DNA of 64,000 bases from Chitinophagaceae bacterium (GTDB taxonomy: Bacteria > Bacteroidota > Bacteroidia > Chitinophagales > Chitinophagaceae): contig JADKKH010000005.1 in NCBI GenBank assembly GCA_016720585.1, positions 62,001-126,000 of the forward strand, given 5' to 3'. The position numbers and the translations under genes were made by a program. The number at the start of each line of letters is the position of its first letter. Position 1 is the stretch's first letter. The notes under the pieces were generated by a model that saw nothing but the letters and a program-made list of their open reading frames with translations, did no database searches and was not told the DNA's origin. Below are positions 33,775 to 45,300 of this stretch, piece by piece.

Positions 33775-34860
33775 AAAAAATGAGGTCATACCGGGACGGT
33801 CAGACCTTACCAGCAGCGTGGGCATTTCTCACTGTATTTATTCCCGATGGTGAACCCAACTATAATTTCGTGCGTGCCACGGCTTACGGTATTCAGCGCC
33901 GTGGTGGTAAAATCATAGGCATACCCAACGTTGAATGTATTTCCTACATTGATCCCTGCCATACCCGCATAGCCATCCTGGTAGCGGTAGCTTCCACCCA
34001 ACCATAATAAGTCCTGGTACTGAACTTTCAGATTCATTTCGGGTTGAAAACTATTTTTAGAACTGCCATTTACATATTTGAGCATAACCGATGGAATGGC
34101 ATTGATATCCTCACCCAGCAAGATCCGGTAGCCGGCAGTTAAAAATACATGGGGCAGCAACCTGCCTTTGGTTAAAAAAGCCGCATCATCTGCAAAAGCT
34201 AGTTTTTGAGGTATGATCTGCTGCGCAGAAAGTCCGATGAAATAACTTTTTGAATACAGCCATACGCCCACTCCCAGGTCAGGTCTTATTTTGTTTATCT
34301 CGCCACTCAGGGAAGCACCCGTAGCCGGATCATAGGGATCACCATTGCCGCTAAAATCATGTTTCGATTTATCAAGACTTATATTGGTTATTCCTGCGGA
34401 AAAACCGGCTGACAGATTAGTGGTCGGGCTTAAGCCCAGGTGATAGGCATAAGTAGCATTGGCAGTGATACGATTAAAACTTCCGGTTCGGTCATTGACC
34501 AGGGTAAGTCCAATGCCATGGTGCGGTTCCGCTGCTGTATAATTTTCCCAATAATACTTTCCACGGGGGTTTTGTCCCGGTACCTGGAAAGAGGTAGAAG
34601 AAGTTCTGTAATCATTTTTTCCAATAGGCCCCTGTATGCTGAAATAGGATGTCTTTGGGGCGCCATTTAATCCCACCCACTGGTCCCGGGTGCTGATCTT
34701 TATATCCGTATAATTCTCAATGCCGCTAAGTGCAGGATTCAGAATATAATTATTAAGAATGTATTGCGTATAGTGTGGACGCTGTTGTGCCAACAACTGC
34801 ACACTCAATAACAAAACCGGGATGATCAATAATTTCTTTTTCATTGTTTAACGGATTACA
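33775..34860. repeat. long direct repeat, copy 1 (PorP/SprF gene and flanks)
   Basis: About 1.08 kb that recurs at 41296-42380 with about 24 substitutions and one base deletion by my count. Identity starts abruptly a few bases before an ATGAGGTCAT block and fades inside the C-terminal domain of the adjoining adhesin. Confidence 0.9.
33807..34844 (-). CDS. type IX secretion membrane protein PorP/SprF, copy 1
   Basis: A 345-residue outer-membrane protein with a signal peptide (KLLIIPVLLLSVQLLAQ) and the family's opening RPHYTQYILNNYILNPALSGIE in two parts, then GIGLTLVNDRTGSF, LSAGFSAGITNISLDKSKHDFSG, SYFIGLSAQQIIPQKL and the final FTIGNKYSEKCPRCW. In Flavobacterium johnsoniae, SprF is needed for surface display of SprB, and each type B sorting-domain adhesin tends to have its own PorP/SprF next to it. 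Here it lies 3 nt after the 2,103-residue adhesin gene. Confidence 0.92.
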   Translation of the reverse strand: MKKKLLIIPVLLLSVQLLAQQRPHYTQYILNNYILNPALSGIENYTDIKISTRDQWVGLNGAPKTSYFSIQGPIGKNDYRTSSTSFQVPGQNPRGKYYWENYTAAEPHHGIGLTLVNDRTGSFNRITANATYAYHLGLSPTTNLSAGFSAGITNISLDKSKHDFSGNGDPYDPATGASLSGEINKIRPDLGVGVWLYSKSYFIGLSAQQIIPQKLAFADDAAFLTKGRLLPHVFLTAGYRILLGEDINAIPSVMLKYVNGSSKNSFQPEMNLKVQYQDLLWLGGSYRYQDGYAGMAGINVGNTFNVGYAYDFTTTALNTVSRGTHEIIVGFTIGNKYSEKCPRCW

Positions 34861-37800
34861 TCTACATAACCGGAAATTTGTTTTCTTCCGTTTTTCGGTG
34901 TTACGATATAGTAATAAGTTCCTACTGGAACTGGTTTTCCATTGATGGTACCATCCCATGGATTAGCATACCCTTCTGAATGATAAATAAGCTGTCCATA
35001 ACGATTAAATATATCTACCGTGGCTCCGGGGTAACTTTCCAGGTACTGTATCACCCAGGTATCATGTATGCCATCGCCATTAGGACTGAATATATTCGGG
35101 ATAGCGGGTGCCTTCAGCACTTTGATAAATACATCATCGCTTTTGGCGCAGCCTTTGTCTGTTGTTACAGTTAAAGTATAAGTTTTATCATCCGGTGGAG
35201 ACGCAATGGTATATGCTATAGTTGGGTCGCTCAGATATGTTACCGGATTCCACAAATAAGTTACCGGCATGCTGGCATTGAGTGCCGGGGTCAACTGAAC
35301 CTGGCCGCCTTCCAGCATAAATTTATCAGGCCCTGCATTCACAGGAGGATAAGGATTTACAAAAACAGTTTTGCTATAGGTTGTACTGCGGCAACCATTG
35401 CTGTTAAAAATAAACAGGCTCACATTATACGTACCGACTGTATTGTACGTGTAAGAAAAGGTCGGTACAGATTGTCCGTTACCATCATCCATGGTCCAGT
35501 TATATTGTGTAATGGTTCCATCCAGAGGGTTGCTCGTATTGGTAAATGCAATACCACTACCAATACATACATCAATTTTATCAACTGTGAAAGAAGCGAG
35601 TGGCTGCGGATGTACAGTTAAGAGAGGTTTAGTAATATTATTTACACAACCAACGCCACTTATTACTTGCAGATTCACATTAAATGGTCCGGTGCTGGTA
35701 TATACATGCGATGGATTCGACAGGGTTGAGGTATTATTAGCTCCGCTGCCTGGGTCATCGAAATTCCATAAATAACTAAATGATGCCTGTGTACCATCGG
35801 CAATAGTGGAAAGGTTACCAAATGCAACACTGGCATCTGGTAAGCAAGAGCTGGCAGGCGTGCTGAAATTTGGCTTAGGTTCCGGATTCACAAATACGGG
35901 TAAGGTCTGTAAAGTGCTTCTGCAACCATTGCTGGTAGCAACGACTAATGTAACATTATAATTTCCCCAGCCCGTGAATAAATGAGACGGATTTTGTAAA
36001 GTGGAAGTGTTAGACGCCCCGCTGGCCGGATCACCAAAATTCCATGTCCAACCATTAATACTGCCATTACCAGGTGGTATCGTTGAATTAGTGCTGTTGA
36101 AACTTACCGTATTACGTTCACAGGCCAGTGGCTGAACATCAATTTTTGCTGAAGCCGTATCCCAAACTGTTATGATATTACTGGCCGTGTCAATACATCC
36201 CCCTGCCGTTGAAGTGAATGTATAAAGTAGCCGATGAGAACCCGGCCCTGCCACAGCAGGTGAGAATAACCCGGTTAATGACACACCCGGACCCGTGAAA
36301 ATTCCATTGCCCGGCACACCTCCTATTTCGCTTGCTATTGCCGGAGTAATCTGGTAGGGTGCAGCATCATAACAAATGTTAGGCATAGGATTAAACTGTA
36401 CCAGAGGCGCTGCATTTACAGTAATTATTCTAAGTTTATCATTTACACAAACTCCACCAGAATAAGCCCGGTAACGAATCGTAAAGTTTCTCGTTAGCGG
36501 TACCTGGAAATTGGGATATAAATGTTTATATATTTCTCCTGAAACAGGAAAGTTATCAATATCAAATACAGCTGGTTGCCCGATATTATCCCAATAAATT
36601 TCAACTTTGGTTATTACCCCAGGGAAAACGGTGGACGCATCTGTTATTGAAACAGAATCATTGGCACATAACGTGGTTGGATTATTTACAGAAAAATCAG
36701 CAACCGGGAAACTTCCATTGACAAATAAAGTATGTGTTATAGTATCCTTACATCCCGTATTACTGGTGACTATCAATTCAACTAAATAGGGACCTGTTGC
36801 CGAATAACTGTGTTGGGGATTTTGTAAAGTGGATGTGTTGGCAGGACCACTTGGAGGATCTCCAAAATTCCAAAGCCAGGACTGGATCGAACTGGGTAAT
36901 GCAACTTTACTGGTATCTGTAAATTGGGCGTAAGTATCACTCAAACAAACTTCAGGAATAATATATCCTGCCAATGGCCTGGCATCAATGACAACCTGCC
37001 TTGAAGGCTCAATACTCAAACAACCTAAATCTGTAGTAACAATTAGTGTTACATTATACACACCTGCTGTAGCAAATGTGTGTGATGGATTCTGCAAAGT
37101 CGATGTATTAGAAGGGCCACTGGGTGGATCACCAAAATTCCAGGCCCAACCAATAATATTACCTGAATTGGCAACAGAAATATCTGTGAAATTAATTGTT
37201 CTTGTTTCGCAACTAGGTGCACTCGAGTTAAAATTACTTGTTGGAAGCTGGTAAACCGTTATAGTACCGGTAGCCGTTGGTGTTACACATGGGCCCGTGG
37301 TATTTACCGTATAATTAAAGGTTCCGCTAACCGAAGGTGTGCCTGTTATAGTTATAACGCCACCGGCAAATGTTCCTGTAACACCGGCAGGTAACCCTAT
37401 TACACTACCACCAGTTCCACTACCTCCTACTGAATACGTAATAGCAGTTATGGGCGAGTTTTTACAAACTGCCTGGTTATCGGTTCCTGGTGCAGAAGTT
37501 AATGTTACTGTGCCATCCTGCGTAACAGTTATTGTTCCGTTTGCAGTTGGATTTACACAGGGTCCCGTTGTAGTTACTGTGTAATTAAATGTACCGCTTA
37601 CAGTAGGTGTTCCAGCAATAGTAATTATACCGCCAGCAAATGTGCCGGTTACTCCGGCAGGTAACCCGCTAACACTGCCTCCTGTTCCACTGGCTCCAAC
37701 TGCATAGGTAATATTTGTGATCGGTGTATTTATACAAACTGTTTGGTTATCGGTTCCGGGTGCCGAGGTTAATGTAATAGTGCCATCCGGGGTAACGGTA

Positions 37801-40800
37801 ATTGTTCCGGTAGTGGAAGGTGTTACACATGGACCGGTGGTATTTACTGTATAATTAAATGTACCGCTAACAGTTGGTGTGCCTGTTATAGTTATTACAC
37901 CGCCTGCAAAAGTTCCGGTAACTCCGGCAGGTAAACCACTTACACTGCCTCCATTCCCACTGCCACCAACAGCATATGTAATAGCAACTATAGGTGTATT
38001 GATACAAACAGTTTGATTATCCGTTCCTGGTGCAGATGATAATGTAACGGTTCCGTCCTCTGTAACTGTTATGGTTCCGTTTGCAGTTGGATTTACACAA
38101 GGACCTGTAGTAGTTACTGTGTAATTAAAAATGCCACTAACTGAAGGTGTACCAGTTATTGTTACAATACCGCCAGCAAAAGTTCCGGTAACCCCGGCAG
38201 GCAGACCACTTACACTTCCGCCTGTTCCACTGGCACCAACTGCATAGGTAATAGCAATAATCGGTGTATTAATACAAACTGTTTGGTTATCTGTTCCGGG
38301 TGCCGAGGTTAATGTAATAGTGCCATCCGGTGTAACGGTAATTGTTCCGGTAGTGGAAGGTGTTACACAGGGCCCCGTGGTATTTACTGTATAATTAAAT
38401 GTACCGCTAACAGTTGGTGTGCCTGTTATAGTTATTACACCGCCTGCAAAAGTTCCGGTAACCCCCGCAGGTAAACCACTTACACTTCCTCCGTTACCAC
38501 TGCCACCAACAGCATATGTAATAGCAACAATGGGTGTATTGATACAAACAGTTTGATTATCCGTTCCTGGTGCAGATGATAATGTAACGGTTCCGTCCTC
38601 TGTAACTGTTATGGTTCCGTTTGCAGTTGGATTTACACAAGGACCTGTAGTAGTTACTGTGTAATTAAATATGCCACTAACTGAAGGTGTACCAGTTATT
38701 GTTACAATACCGCCAGCAAAAGTTCCGGTAACCCCGGCAGGCAGACCACTTACACTTCCTCCGGTACTACTGCCACCAACTGAATATGTAATATCAATAA
38801 TCGGTGTATTGATACAAACCGTTTGATTATCGGTTCCGGTTGCAGATGTTAATGAAACAGTGCCGTCCGGTAAAATCGTTACCGGCAATGTAAAGACTAA
38901 ACTGGGACAGCCCGTAGTTGTTTCCACTCTTAGGGTTGCATTGTATGTCCCGGCAGCCGCATAACTATGTATCTGGTTAGGAGGATTGGGTGCCAGCACA
39001 ATAACAACAGGTGATCCATCACCAAAATCCCAGGTCCATTTATTAATGGTGGCTCCGCCGCTTGCAGTAGAGTTATCTGTAAAGGTTATGGGAACTCCTA
39101 TACAGTATGGAGCAGTGGTTGTTGTAAAGCTGGCCAGTGGAAGATTATTAACTTCTACAGGATGAATGATCGTATCTGCAAGACATCCCACATCTGTAAT
39201 CAGTGAATATTTTACGTTATAAATACCTGGTGCCGCATAGGTATGTGAGGGTGCAGAAAGATTACTGGTCGTTGCATCTCCAAAATTCCAGTGCCGGCTG
39301 ATAATTGGCCGGCCCCCTGTGTTGGAGTTATCAAAAAAGTTAACAGGATTAATGACACAACCATCTGTTATGAAAGTAAAATCAGCAACCGGTGGTTCAA
39401 ACACCTGTACATCAAAATCTATTATTTGCTCATTACCACAACCATCGGGTGTTGGGTTGGTGGCAATCACTTTTATCGGGTAAATGCCAATGGCGGTAAT
39501 ATAATAAGTTCTGGGAAGTCTATATCGGTATAAAGTTCTACCGGCAACCACCCAGGAAGAATCTTCAACTAATGGAGCCCCTCCGTTATAAATGGTGGTA
39601 TCATTTATACCCATGCCGTTAAGTATAGCTCCGAATTGCCATTGTATCTGTATAGGACGGTAAGGGAAAACCATACCAAAATGAAAAGGAGTTCCCCTGC
39701 AGGTAGCCGGAAAGCTTATAGTGCCCCACTCGTTCTGTATGGTAATGAACTGGAAGAGGTCACGGATATTAGTTCCCCCATTGTAGCCGTATGATTCGGC
39801 ACCACCAAACCCATAAGCCATGCTGTTAAATCCTGAATCAGATTGTATGATATGTGGTCCGGCAGAAACTGATTGCTGTATATAAACAAAACCCGGGTCT
39901 TGCGGGTGAGCTACAAAAGGTGAAGCGGGAATAGCCCCATCTAACCTGAATGAACTAACGGCTGTACCCGTGTTAGGTATTACTGCATTAAAAAAATGAG
40001 TTAAGATATTAAAATTGGGTGTAGCATTCCATAATACTTTGTTGATATTTTGTTCAACCGGACTTAAATAGATCACTTCCGGATCACCGGGGTTTCCATT
40101 ACCGCAAGATCCCTGCGATGAAAAATACTGCGCCACGGTTATTGCTTTATCAGCTTCAATTAACTGGGCCTGGTTTGTCTGTGCAATCTCATAATAAAAA
40201 CCGGCCTGCAACGGTAAAGCGGTTACAACACCATTGATTCTAACTACAGTTGTAGGGTCGGCAACACAAATTCTGTATAAATTGAAACTCTGATTTCCCG
40301 CTGCGGGTACAGTTAAATACTTTTTGCCCCAGGCGGTTTTTGGAAATGCCTGAACCATGTAATTGTCAGAAGACGATGAGTTATTATTGCAGGTAATGCT
40401 GATCCTTCCGCTTCCTGAGAAAACAGCTATTTTTTTGCAACCCCCGTTAGCCGAAGCCACACTTTCTATTTTAGATCCTGTAAGATCTACCGCCGTAAAT
40501 GGGTTGTTATTGCTTGTAAGAACCCCCATGACATTGTAAACCTGTCCCTGGGTCATTGTCACGACATAAGTATTATTTGCCACCCATCCACCAATGGTAT
40601 TACCGCTGGGGGTAATTCTTACTGTCGTTGTTCCTGTATCTGCAGCAACCACATAAAAAAAGCAGTTTGCATTATTTGAGTTGGAAGTGTTTTTATAGTT
40701 TATTGAATAATATTCTTTTCCTAATGTGTTTGTCGGAAATAAAATGGTGGCTCCTGAAACGCTTGCATTGTATACATGAGCATAAGAAACAATGGCCTTA

Positions 40801-41159
40801 TCACTTGTAATATGAATTCCTTTATTAGATAACCCTTCAGCATTTAAACGGGAGTCAGGTACTACTTTTGGTAAAGGGGAAGAAGTAATAACCGAGTTGG
40901 CTGGAACAAAATAATTTTGTGAGTAACCAAGACCGGGGATACTTACCGTAACGTTTGCAGCCTGCTCTGCTGCAAAATACAATACCATATCCTGGGATCC
41001 ACCAGCCTGACCACCCGGAGGATTAGTGTTCAACATTTGCTGGTGATATCCATAGCCAACCCAAAAATCCTTTCCTTTATTTGAAAAGTCCTGGGCATTA
41101 GTAGTACTTCCAATTAGAATGGTAAGTACGAGGGTACTTAAAATGTAAATTTTTCTCAT
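34848..41159 (-). CDS. giant T9SS type B adhesin A (2,103 aa)
   Basis: Cell-surface adhesin-like protein. Order: signal peptide (residues 1-22); an IgGFc-binding-type N-terminal domain (DFSNKGKDFWVGYGYHQQM ... NKGIHITSDKAIVSYAHVY); PKD domains near residues 620-760 (HWNFGDATTSN, KWTWDFGDGSP); six Ig-like repeats of 90 residues; five or more further PKD domains (AWNFGDPPSGPSN and similar); then the C-terminal IPNIFSPNGDGIHDTWVIQ ... GYVDVIR gliding-motility-type sorting domain. Its secretion and anchoring should need the PorP/SprF protein that follows. SprB-like gliding, adhesion or polysaccharide contact is inferred. Confidence 0.9.
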   Translation of the reverse strand: MRKIYILSTLVLTILIGSTTNAQDFSNKGKDFWVGYGYHQQMLNTNPPGGQAGGSQDMVLYFAAEQAANVTVSIPGLGYSQNYFVPANSVITSSPLPKVVPDSRLNAEGLSNKGIHITSDKAIVSYAHVYNASVSGATILFPTNTLGKEYYSINYKNTSNSNNANCFFYVVAADTGTTTVRITPSGNTIGGWVANNTYVVTMTQGQVYNVMGVLTSNNNPFTAVDLTGSKIESVASANGGCKKIAVFSGSGRISITCNNNSSSSDNYMVQAFPKTAWGKKYLTVPAAGNQSFNLYRICVADPTTVVRINGVVTALPLQAGFYYEIAQTNQAQLIEADKAITVAQYFSSQGSCGNGNPGDPEVIYLSPVEQNINKVLWNATPNFNILTHFFNAVIPNTGTAVSSFRLDGAIPASPFVAHPQDPGFVYIQQSVSAGPHIIQSDSGFNSMAYGFGGAESYGYNGGTNIRDLFQFITIQNEWGTISFPATCRGTPFHFGMVFPYRPIQIQWQFGAILNGMGINDTTIYNGGAPLVEDSSWVVAGRTLYRYRLPRTYYITAIGIYPIKVIATNPTPDGCGNEQIIDFDVQVFEPPVADFTFITDGCVINPVNFFDNSNTGGRPIISRHWNFGDATTSNLSAPSHTYAAPGIYNVKYSLITDVGCLADTIIHPVEVNNLPLASFTTTTAPYCIGVPITFTDNSTASGGATINKWTWDFGDGSPVVIVLAPNPPNQIHSYAAAGTYNATLRVETTTGCPSLVFTLPVTILPDGTVSLTSATGTDNQTVCINTPIIDITYSVGGSSTGGSVSGLPAGVTGTFAGGIVTITGTPSVSGIFNYTVTTTGPCVNPTANGTITVTEDGTVTLSSAPGTDNQTVCINTPIVAITYAVGGSGNGGSVSGLPAGVTGTFAGGVITITGTPTVSGTFNYTVNTTGPCVTPSTTGTITVTPDGTITLTSAPGTDNQTVCINTPIIAITYAVGASGTGGSVSGLPAGVTGTFAGGIVTITGTPSVSGIFNYTVTTTGPCVNPTANGTITVTEDGTVTLSSAPGTDNQTVCINTPIVAITYAVGGSGNGGSVSGLPAGVTGTFAGGVITITGTPTVSGTFNYTVNTTGPCVTPSTTGTITVTPDGTITLTSAPGTDNQTVCINTPITNITYAVGASGTGGSVSGLPAGVTGTFAGGIITIAGTPTVSGTFNYTVTTTGPCVNPTANGTITVTQDGTVTLTSAPGTDNQAVCKNSPITAITYSVGGSGTGGSVIGLPAGVTGTFAGGVITITGTPSVSGTFNYTVNTTGPCVTPTATGTITVYQLPTSNFNSSAPSCETRTINFTDISVANSGNIIGWAWNFGDPPSGPSNTSTLQNPSHTFATAGVYNVTLIVTTDLGCLSIEPSRQVVIDARPLAGYIIPEVCLSDTYAQFTDTSKVALPSSIQSWLWNFGDPPSGPANTSTLQNPQHSYSATGPYLVELIVTSNTGCKDTITHTLFVNGSFPVADFSVNNPTTLCANDSVSITDASTVFPGVITKVEIYWDNIGQPAVFDIDNFPVSGEIYKHLYPNFQVPLTRNFTIRYRAYSGGVCVNDKLRIITVNAAPLVQFNPMPNICYDAAPYQITPAIASEIGGVPGNGIFTGPGVSLTGLFSPAVAGPGSHRLLYTFTSTAGGCIDTASNIITVWDTASAKIDVQPLACERNTVSFNSTNSTIPPGNGSINGWTWNFGDPASGASNTSTLQNPSHLFTGWGNYNVTLVVATSNGCRSTLQTLPVFVNPEPKPNFSTPASSCLPDASVAFGNLSTIADGTQASFSYLWNFDDPGSGANNTSTLSNPSHVYTSTGPFNVNLQVISGVGCVNNITKPLLTVHPQPLASFTVDKIDVCIGSGIAFTNTSNPLDGTITQYNWTMDDGNGQSVPTFSYTYNTVGTYNVSLFIFNSNGCRSTTYSKTVFVNPYPPVNAGPDKFMLEGGQVQLTPALNASMPVTYLWNPVTYLSDPTIAYTIASPPDDKTYTLTVTTDKGCAKSDDVFIKVLKAPAIPNIFSPNGDGIHDTWVIQYLESYPGATVDIFNRYGQLIYHSEGYANPWDGTINGKPVPVGTYYYIVTPKNGRKQISGYVDVIR
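37251..38880 (-). repeat. six tandem 270-bp (90-aa) units in adhesin A
   Basis: Each unit runs GTDNQTVCINTPI ... SGLPAGVTGTFAGG ... TTGPC ... GTITV and has two cysteines. Units 2+3 and 4+5 are near-identical blocks 540 bp apart (37741 against 38281, and 37981 against 38521, differ by only a few bases over more than 100 bp), so the array grew by two-unit duplication. Confidence 0.9.
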
Positions 41160-41160
41160 G

Positions 41161-41206
41161 AGTCCAAAGTCCTGAAAGTGCAGAAATCCTTGACGAATTT
41201 ACTAAA
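41161..41206 (-). promoter_or_regulatory. conserved 5' leader/promoter of adhesin A
   Basis: TGACGAATTTACTA (41191-41204, plus reading) and GTCC..AGTCCTG near the ATG are shared with the leader of adhesin B at 49732-49779. On the minus strand the block reads TAGTAAATTCGTCA, where TAAATTCG is one base from TAnnTTTG. Confidence 0.5.
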
Positions 41207-41295
41207 TAAATGTACTAAAAACTAAGGGATTTTACTATAACCTGAATAAATAGGATGTCAGAATGTTGAAAAGAGATTTTTCATCTTTGATTATC

Positions 41296-42380
41296 TGAAA
41301 ATGAGGTCATACCGGGACGGTCAGACCTTACCAGCAGCGGGGGCATTTCTCACTGTATTTATTCCCGATGGTGAACCCAACTATAATTTCGTGCGTACCA
41401 CGGCTTACGGTATTCAGCGCCGTGGTGGTAAAATCATAGGCATACCCAACGTTGAATGTATTTCCTACATTGATCCCTGCCATACCCGCATAGCCATCCT
41501 GGTAGCGGTAGCTTCCACCCAACCATAATAAATCCTGGTACTGAACTTTCAGATTCATTTCGGGTTGAAAACTATTTTTAGAACTGCCGTTTACATATTT
41601 GAGCATAACCGATGGAATGGCATTGATATCCTCACCCAGCAAGATCCGGTAGCCCGCAGTTAAAAATACATGGGGCAGCAACCTGCCTTTGGTTAAAAAG
41701 CCGCATCATCTGCAAAAGCTAGTTTTTGAGGTATGATCTGCTGCGCAGAAAGTCCGATGAAATAACTTTTTGAATACAGCCATACGCCCACTCCCAGGTC
41801 AGGTCTTATTTTGTTTATCTCGCCACTCAGGGAAGCACCCGTGGCCGGATCATAAGGGTCACCATTGCCGCTAAAATCATGTTTCGATTTATCAAGACTT
41901 ATATTGGTTATTCCTGCGGAAAAACCGGCTGACAGATTAGTGGTCGGGCTTAAGCCCAGGTGATAGGCATAAGTAGCATTGGCTGTGATACGATTAAAAC
42001 TTCCGGTACGGTCATTGACCAGGGTAAGTCCAATGCCATGGTGAGGTTCCGCTGCTGTATAATTTTCCCAATAATACTTTCCCCGGGGGTTTTGTCCCGG
42101 TACCTGGAAAGAGGTAGAAGAAGTCCTGTAATCATTTTTTCCAATAGGACCCTGAATGCTGAAATAGGATGTCTTTGGGGCGCCATTTAATCCCACCCAC
42201 TGGTCCCGGGTACTGACCTTTATATCCGTATAATTCTCAATGCCGCTAAGCGCAGGATTCAGAATATAATTATTAAGAATGTATTGCGTATAGTGTGGAC
42301 GCTGTTGTGCCAACAACTGCATACTCATTAACAAAACCGGGATTATCAGTAATTTCTTTTTCATTGTTTAACGGATTACA
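41296..42380. repeat. long direct repeat, copy 2
   Basis: Second copy of the about 1.08-kb PorP/SprF block. The upstream junction is sharp at about 41296. Inside adhesin B's sorting domain identity falls off gradually. Confidence 0.9.
41328..42364 (-). pseudogene. PorP/SprF copy 2, one-base frameshift
   Basis: About 98% identical to the gene at 33807-34844. The reading frame breaks at about 41695, where a run of six A in copy 1 (GGTTAAAAAAGCC) is five A here; the halves 42364-41693 and 41681-41328 together cover the full 345 residues. Protein differences elsewhere are few and conservative (for example LLSVQ to LMSMQ in the signal peptide). If the deletion is real, adhesin B would depend on copy 1; if it is a consensus error, both partners are functional. 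Confidence 0.88.
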
Positions 42381-45300
42381 TCTACATAACCGGACATTTG
42401 TTTTCTTCCGTTTTTCGGATTAACGATATAGTAATAAGTTCCTACCGGTACCGGGTTACCATTGACAGTTCCATCCCAGGGTTTGGTGTAACCCACAGAA
42501 TGATAAATAAGCTGTCCATACCGATTAAATATATCTACCGTGGCTCCGGGGTAAGTTTCCAGGTATTGTATCACCCAGGTATCATGTATTCCATCGCCAT
42601 TGGGACTGAATATATTCGGGATAGCGGGTGCCTTCAGCACTTTGATAAATACATCATCACTTTTTACGCAGCCATTATCTGTTGTCACCGTAAGCGTATA
42701 AGTATAATCAAATGGTGGTGAGGCAATGGTATAAGCAATGGTCGGGTCACTTAAATACGTAATGGGATCCCACAAATAAGTTACGGGCATACTGGCATTC
42801 AATACAGGAGTTAATGTTACCTGTCCGCCTTCCAGCATAAATTTATCCGGACCCGCATTGGCAGGAGGAATCGGGAATACGGAAAGGATTTGCTCCTGAT
42901 AATTTGAACAACCATTCGCCGCATTAAAAGTATAGCGGATGATATGGTTACCTGCTCCAGCCGCTGCAGGATTGAAAAGACCCGCTGCATTTATACCCGG
43001 TCCCGAAAAAATTCCTAAAGCAGGAAGAGCTGACACCTGGAATGAAGGTACATATGCACAAACCCCGGGAATGGAATTGAATTGTATTACGGGTGTCTGC
43101 AATACAGTAATCGAACCAGTTTTTGATGCTGTAACACAACTGTTACCTGTTGTTATTATCGAATAATTAAATGAACCTGCCAAGGTTGGAAAACCCGTTA
43201 TGGTTAATGTGCTTCCGGAAACAGAACCCGTCACTCCGGGAGGCAACCCAGCTACAGTGACCCCTGTTGCCCCGCCACTTAAAGTATAAGCAATCGGTGC
43301 AATCGGTTTATCAGAGCACACTGTCTGATTCGTTGTTGAAGCAGCCGAGCTGAGACTGATAGCATGATCAGGATTTATGGTTATTTGTACAGCCAATGCT
43401 GGATTCACACAAGGACCTGAACTGCCCACCGTAAAGTTGAATATGCCACTTGCTGTTGGTGTTCCACTCACTGTAAATACCCCGCCGCTGTATACACCAT
43501 TCAATCCTGCCGGCAATGATCCTGCAGTTATTGATACACCAGTACCACTTCCGCCTAAAGCAAAACTAATATTGGCTATCGGAGTATTGACACAAACTGT
43601 CTGCGCATCAGTTCCCGGTGATGACGTCAAAATTAATGTGCCATCTGCTGTAACTGTTATTGTACCCGACTGTGAAGTATTTAAACAAGGACCCGTGGTT
43701 CCTAATGTAAAGTTGAATATGCCGCTTACAGTTGGGGTGCCACTGATGGTAAACACACCGCCACTGTATGAGCCACTCACGCCTGCCGGTAATGAGCCTG
43801 CTGTTATAGATGCACCCGTGCCTCCTCCGCCAACTGCATAAGTAATATTGGTTATGGCAGTATTGATACAAACGGTCTGCACATTGCTGCCTGGTCCGGA
43901 GGATAGACTCAATGTAGAATTATCATTCACGGTGATGGTTCCGTTTGCTGTAGGGATCACACAGGGACCTGTAGTTGTAACAGTATAATTAAACGTACCA
44001 CTAACTGAAGGTGTTCCTGTAATGGTTATCACACCACCAGCAAATGTTCCGGTAACTCCTGCGGGCAAACCGCTTACACTGCCGCCTGTGCCGGTGCCAC
44101 CAACAGCATAAGTAATATTAACGATCGGTGTATTGATACAAACCGTTTGATTAGTTGTTCCGGGTGCGGAGGTTAATGTTAATGTGCCATCAGCTGTCAC
44201 AGTTATTGTTCCGCTAGCGGTTGGGTTAATACATGGGCCGGCAGTAGTTATAGTATAATTAAATATGCCGCTTACAGTTGGGGTGCCACTGATTGTAAAT
44301 ACTCCACCACTGTATGAGCCACTCACGCCTGCCGGTAATGAGCCTGCTGTTATAGATGCACCCGTGCCTCCTCCGCCTACTGCATATGTAATATTGGTTA
44401 TGGCAGTATTGATACAAACGGTCTGCACATTGCTGCCTGGTCCGGAGGATAGACTCAATGTAGAATTATCATTCACGGTGATGGTTCCGTTTGCAGTGGG
44501 AATCACGCAGGGACCTGTAGTTGTAACAGTATAATTAAACGTACCACTAACAGAGGGTGTTCCTGTAATGGTTATCACACCACCAGCAAATGTTCCGGTA
44601 ACTCCGGCAGGCAAACCGCTTACACTGCCGCCTGTGCCAGTGCCACCAACAGCATAAGTAATATTAACGATCGGTGTATTGATACAAACTGTTTGATTAG
44701 TTGTTCCGGGTGCCGAGGTTAATGTTAATGTGCCATCAGCTGTCACAGTTATTGTTCCGCTAGCGGTTGGGTTAATACATGGGCCGGCAGTAGTTATAGT
44801 AAAATTAAATATGCCACTTACAGTTGGGGTGCCGCTGATAGTAAATACTCCACCACTGTATGAGCCACTCACGCCTGCCGGTAATGATCCGGCTGTTATA
44901 GATGCACCCGTGCCTCCTCCGCCAACTGAATAAGTAATATTGGTTATGGCAGTATTGATACAAACGGTCTGTACATTGCTGCCTGGTCCTGATGATAAGC
45001 TCAATGTTGAATTATCATTCACGGTGATGGTTCCGTTTGCGGTAGGTGTTCCACAGGGACCCGTTGTATTAACTATATAGTTAAAAGTACCAACAGCAGT
45101 TGGAATGCCTGAAATAGTAACCACACCTCCGGCAAAACTTCCCGTGACTCCCGTTGGTAAACCCGTAACATTGCCTCCTGTACCACTTCCACCAACTAAA
45201 TAGGTGATATTGGTTATGGGTACATTAATGCAAACGGTTTGATTATCTGTTCCAACTCCAGAGGTCAATGTAATAGTGGCCACTGATGTAACAGTAATTG

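Noticed and set aside
37339..38900. Open frames on the plus strand across the adhesin repeats
   Set aside because: They are antisense shadows of the repeated minus-strand units, repeat with the same period, and have no family features.
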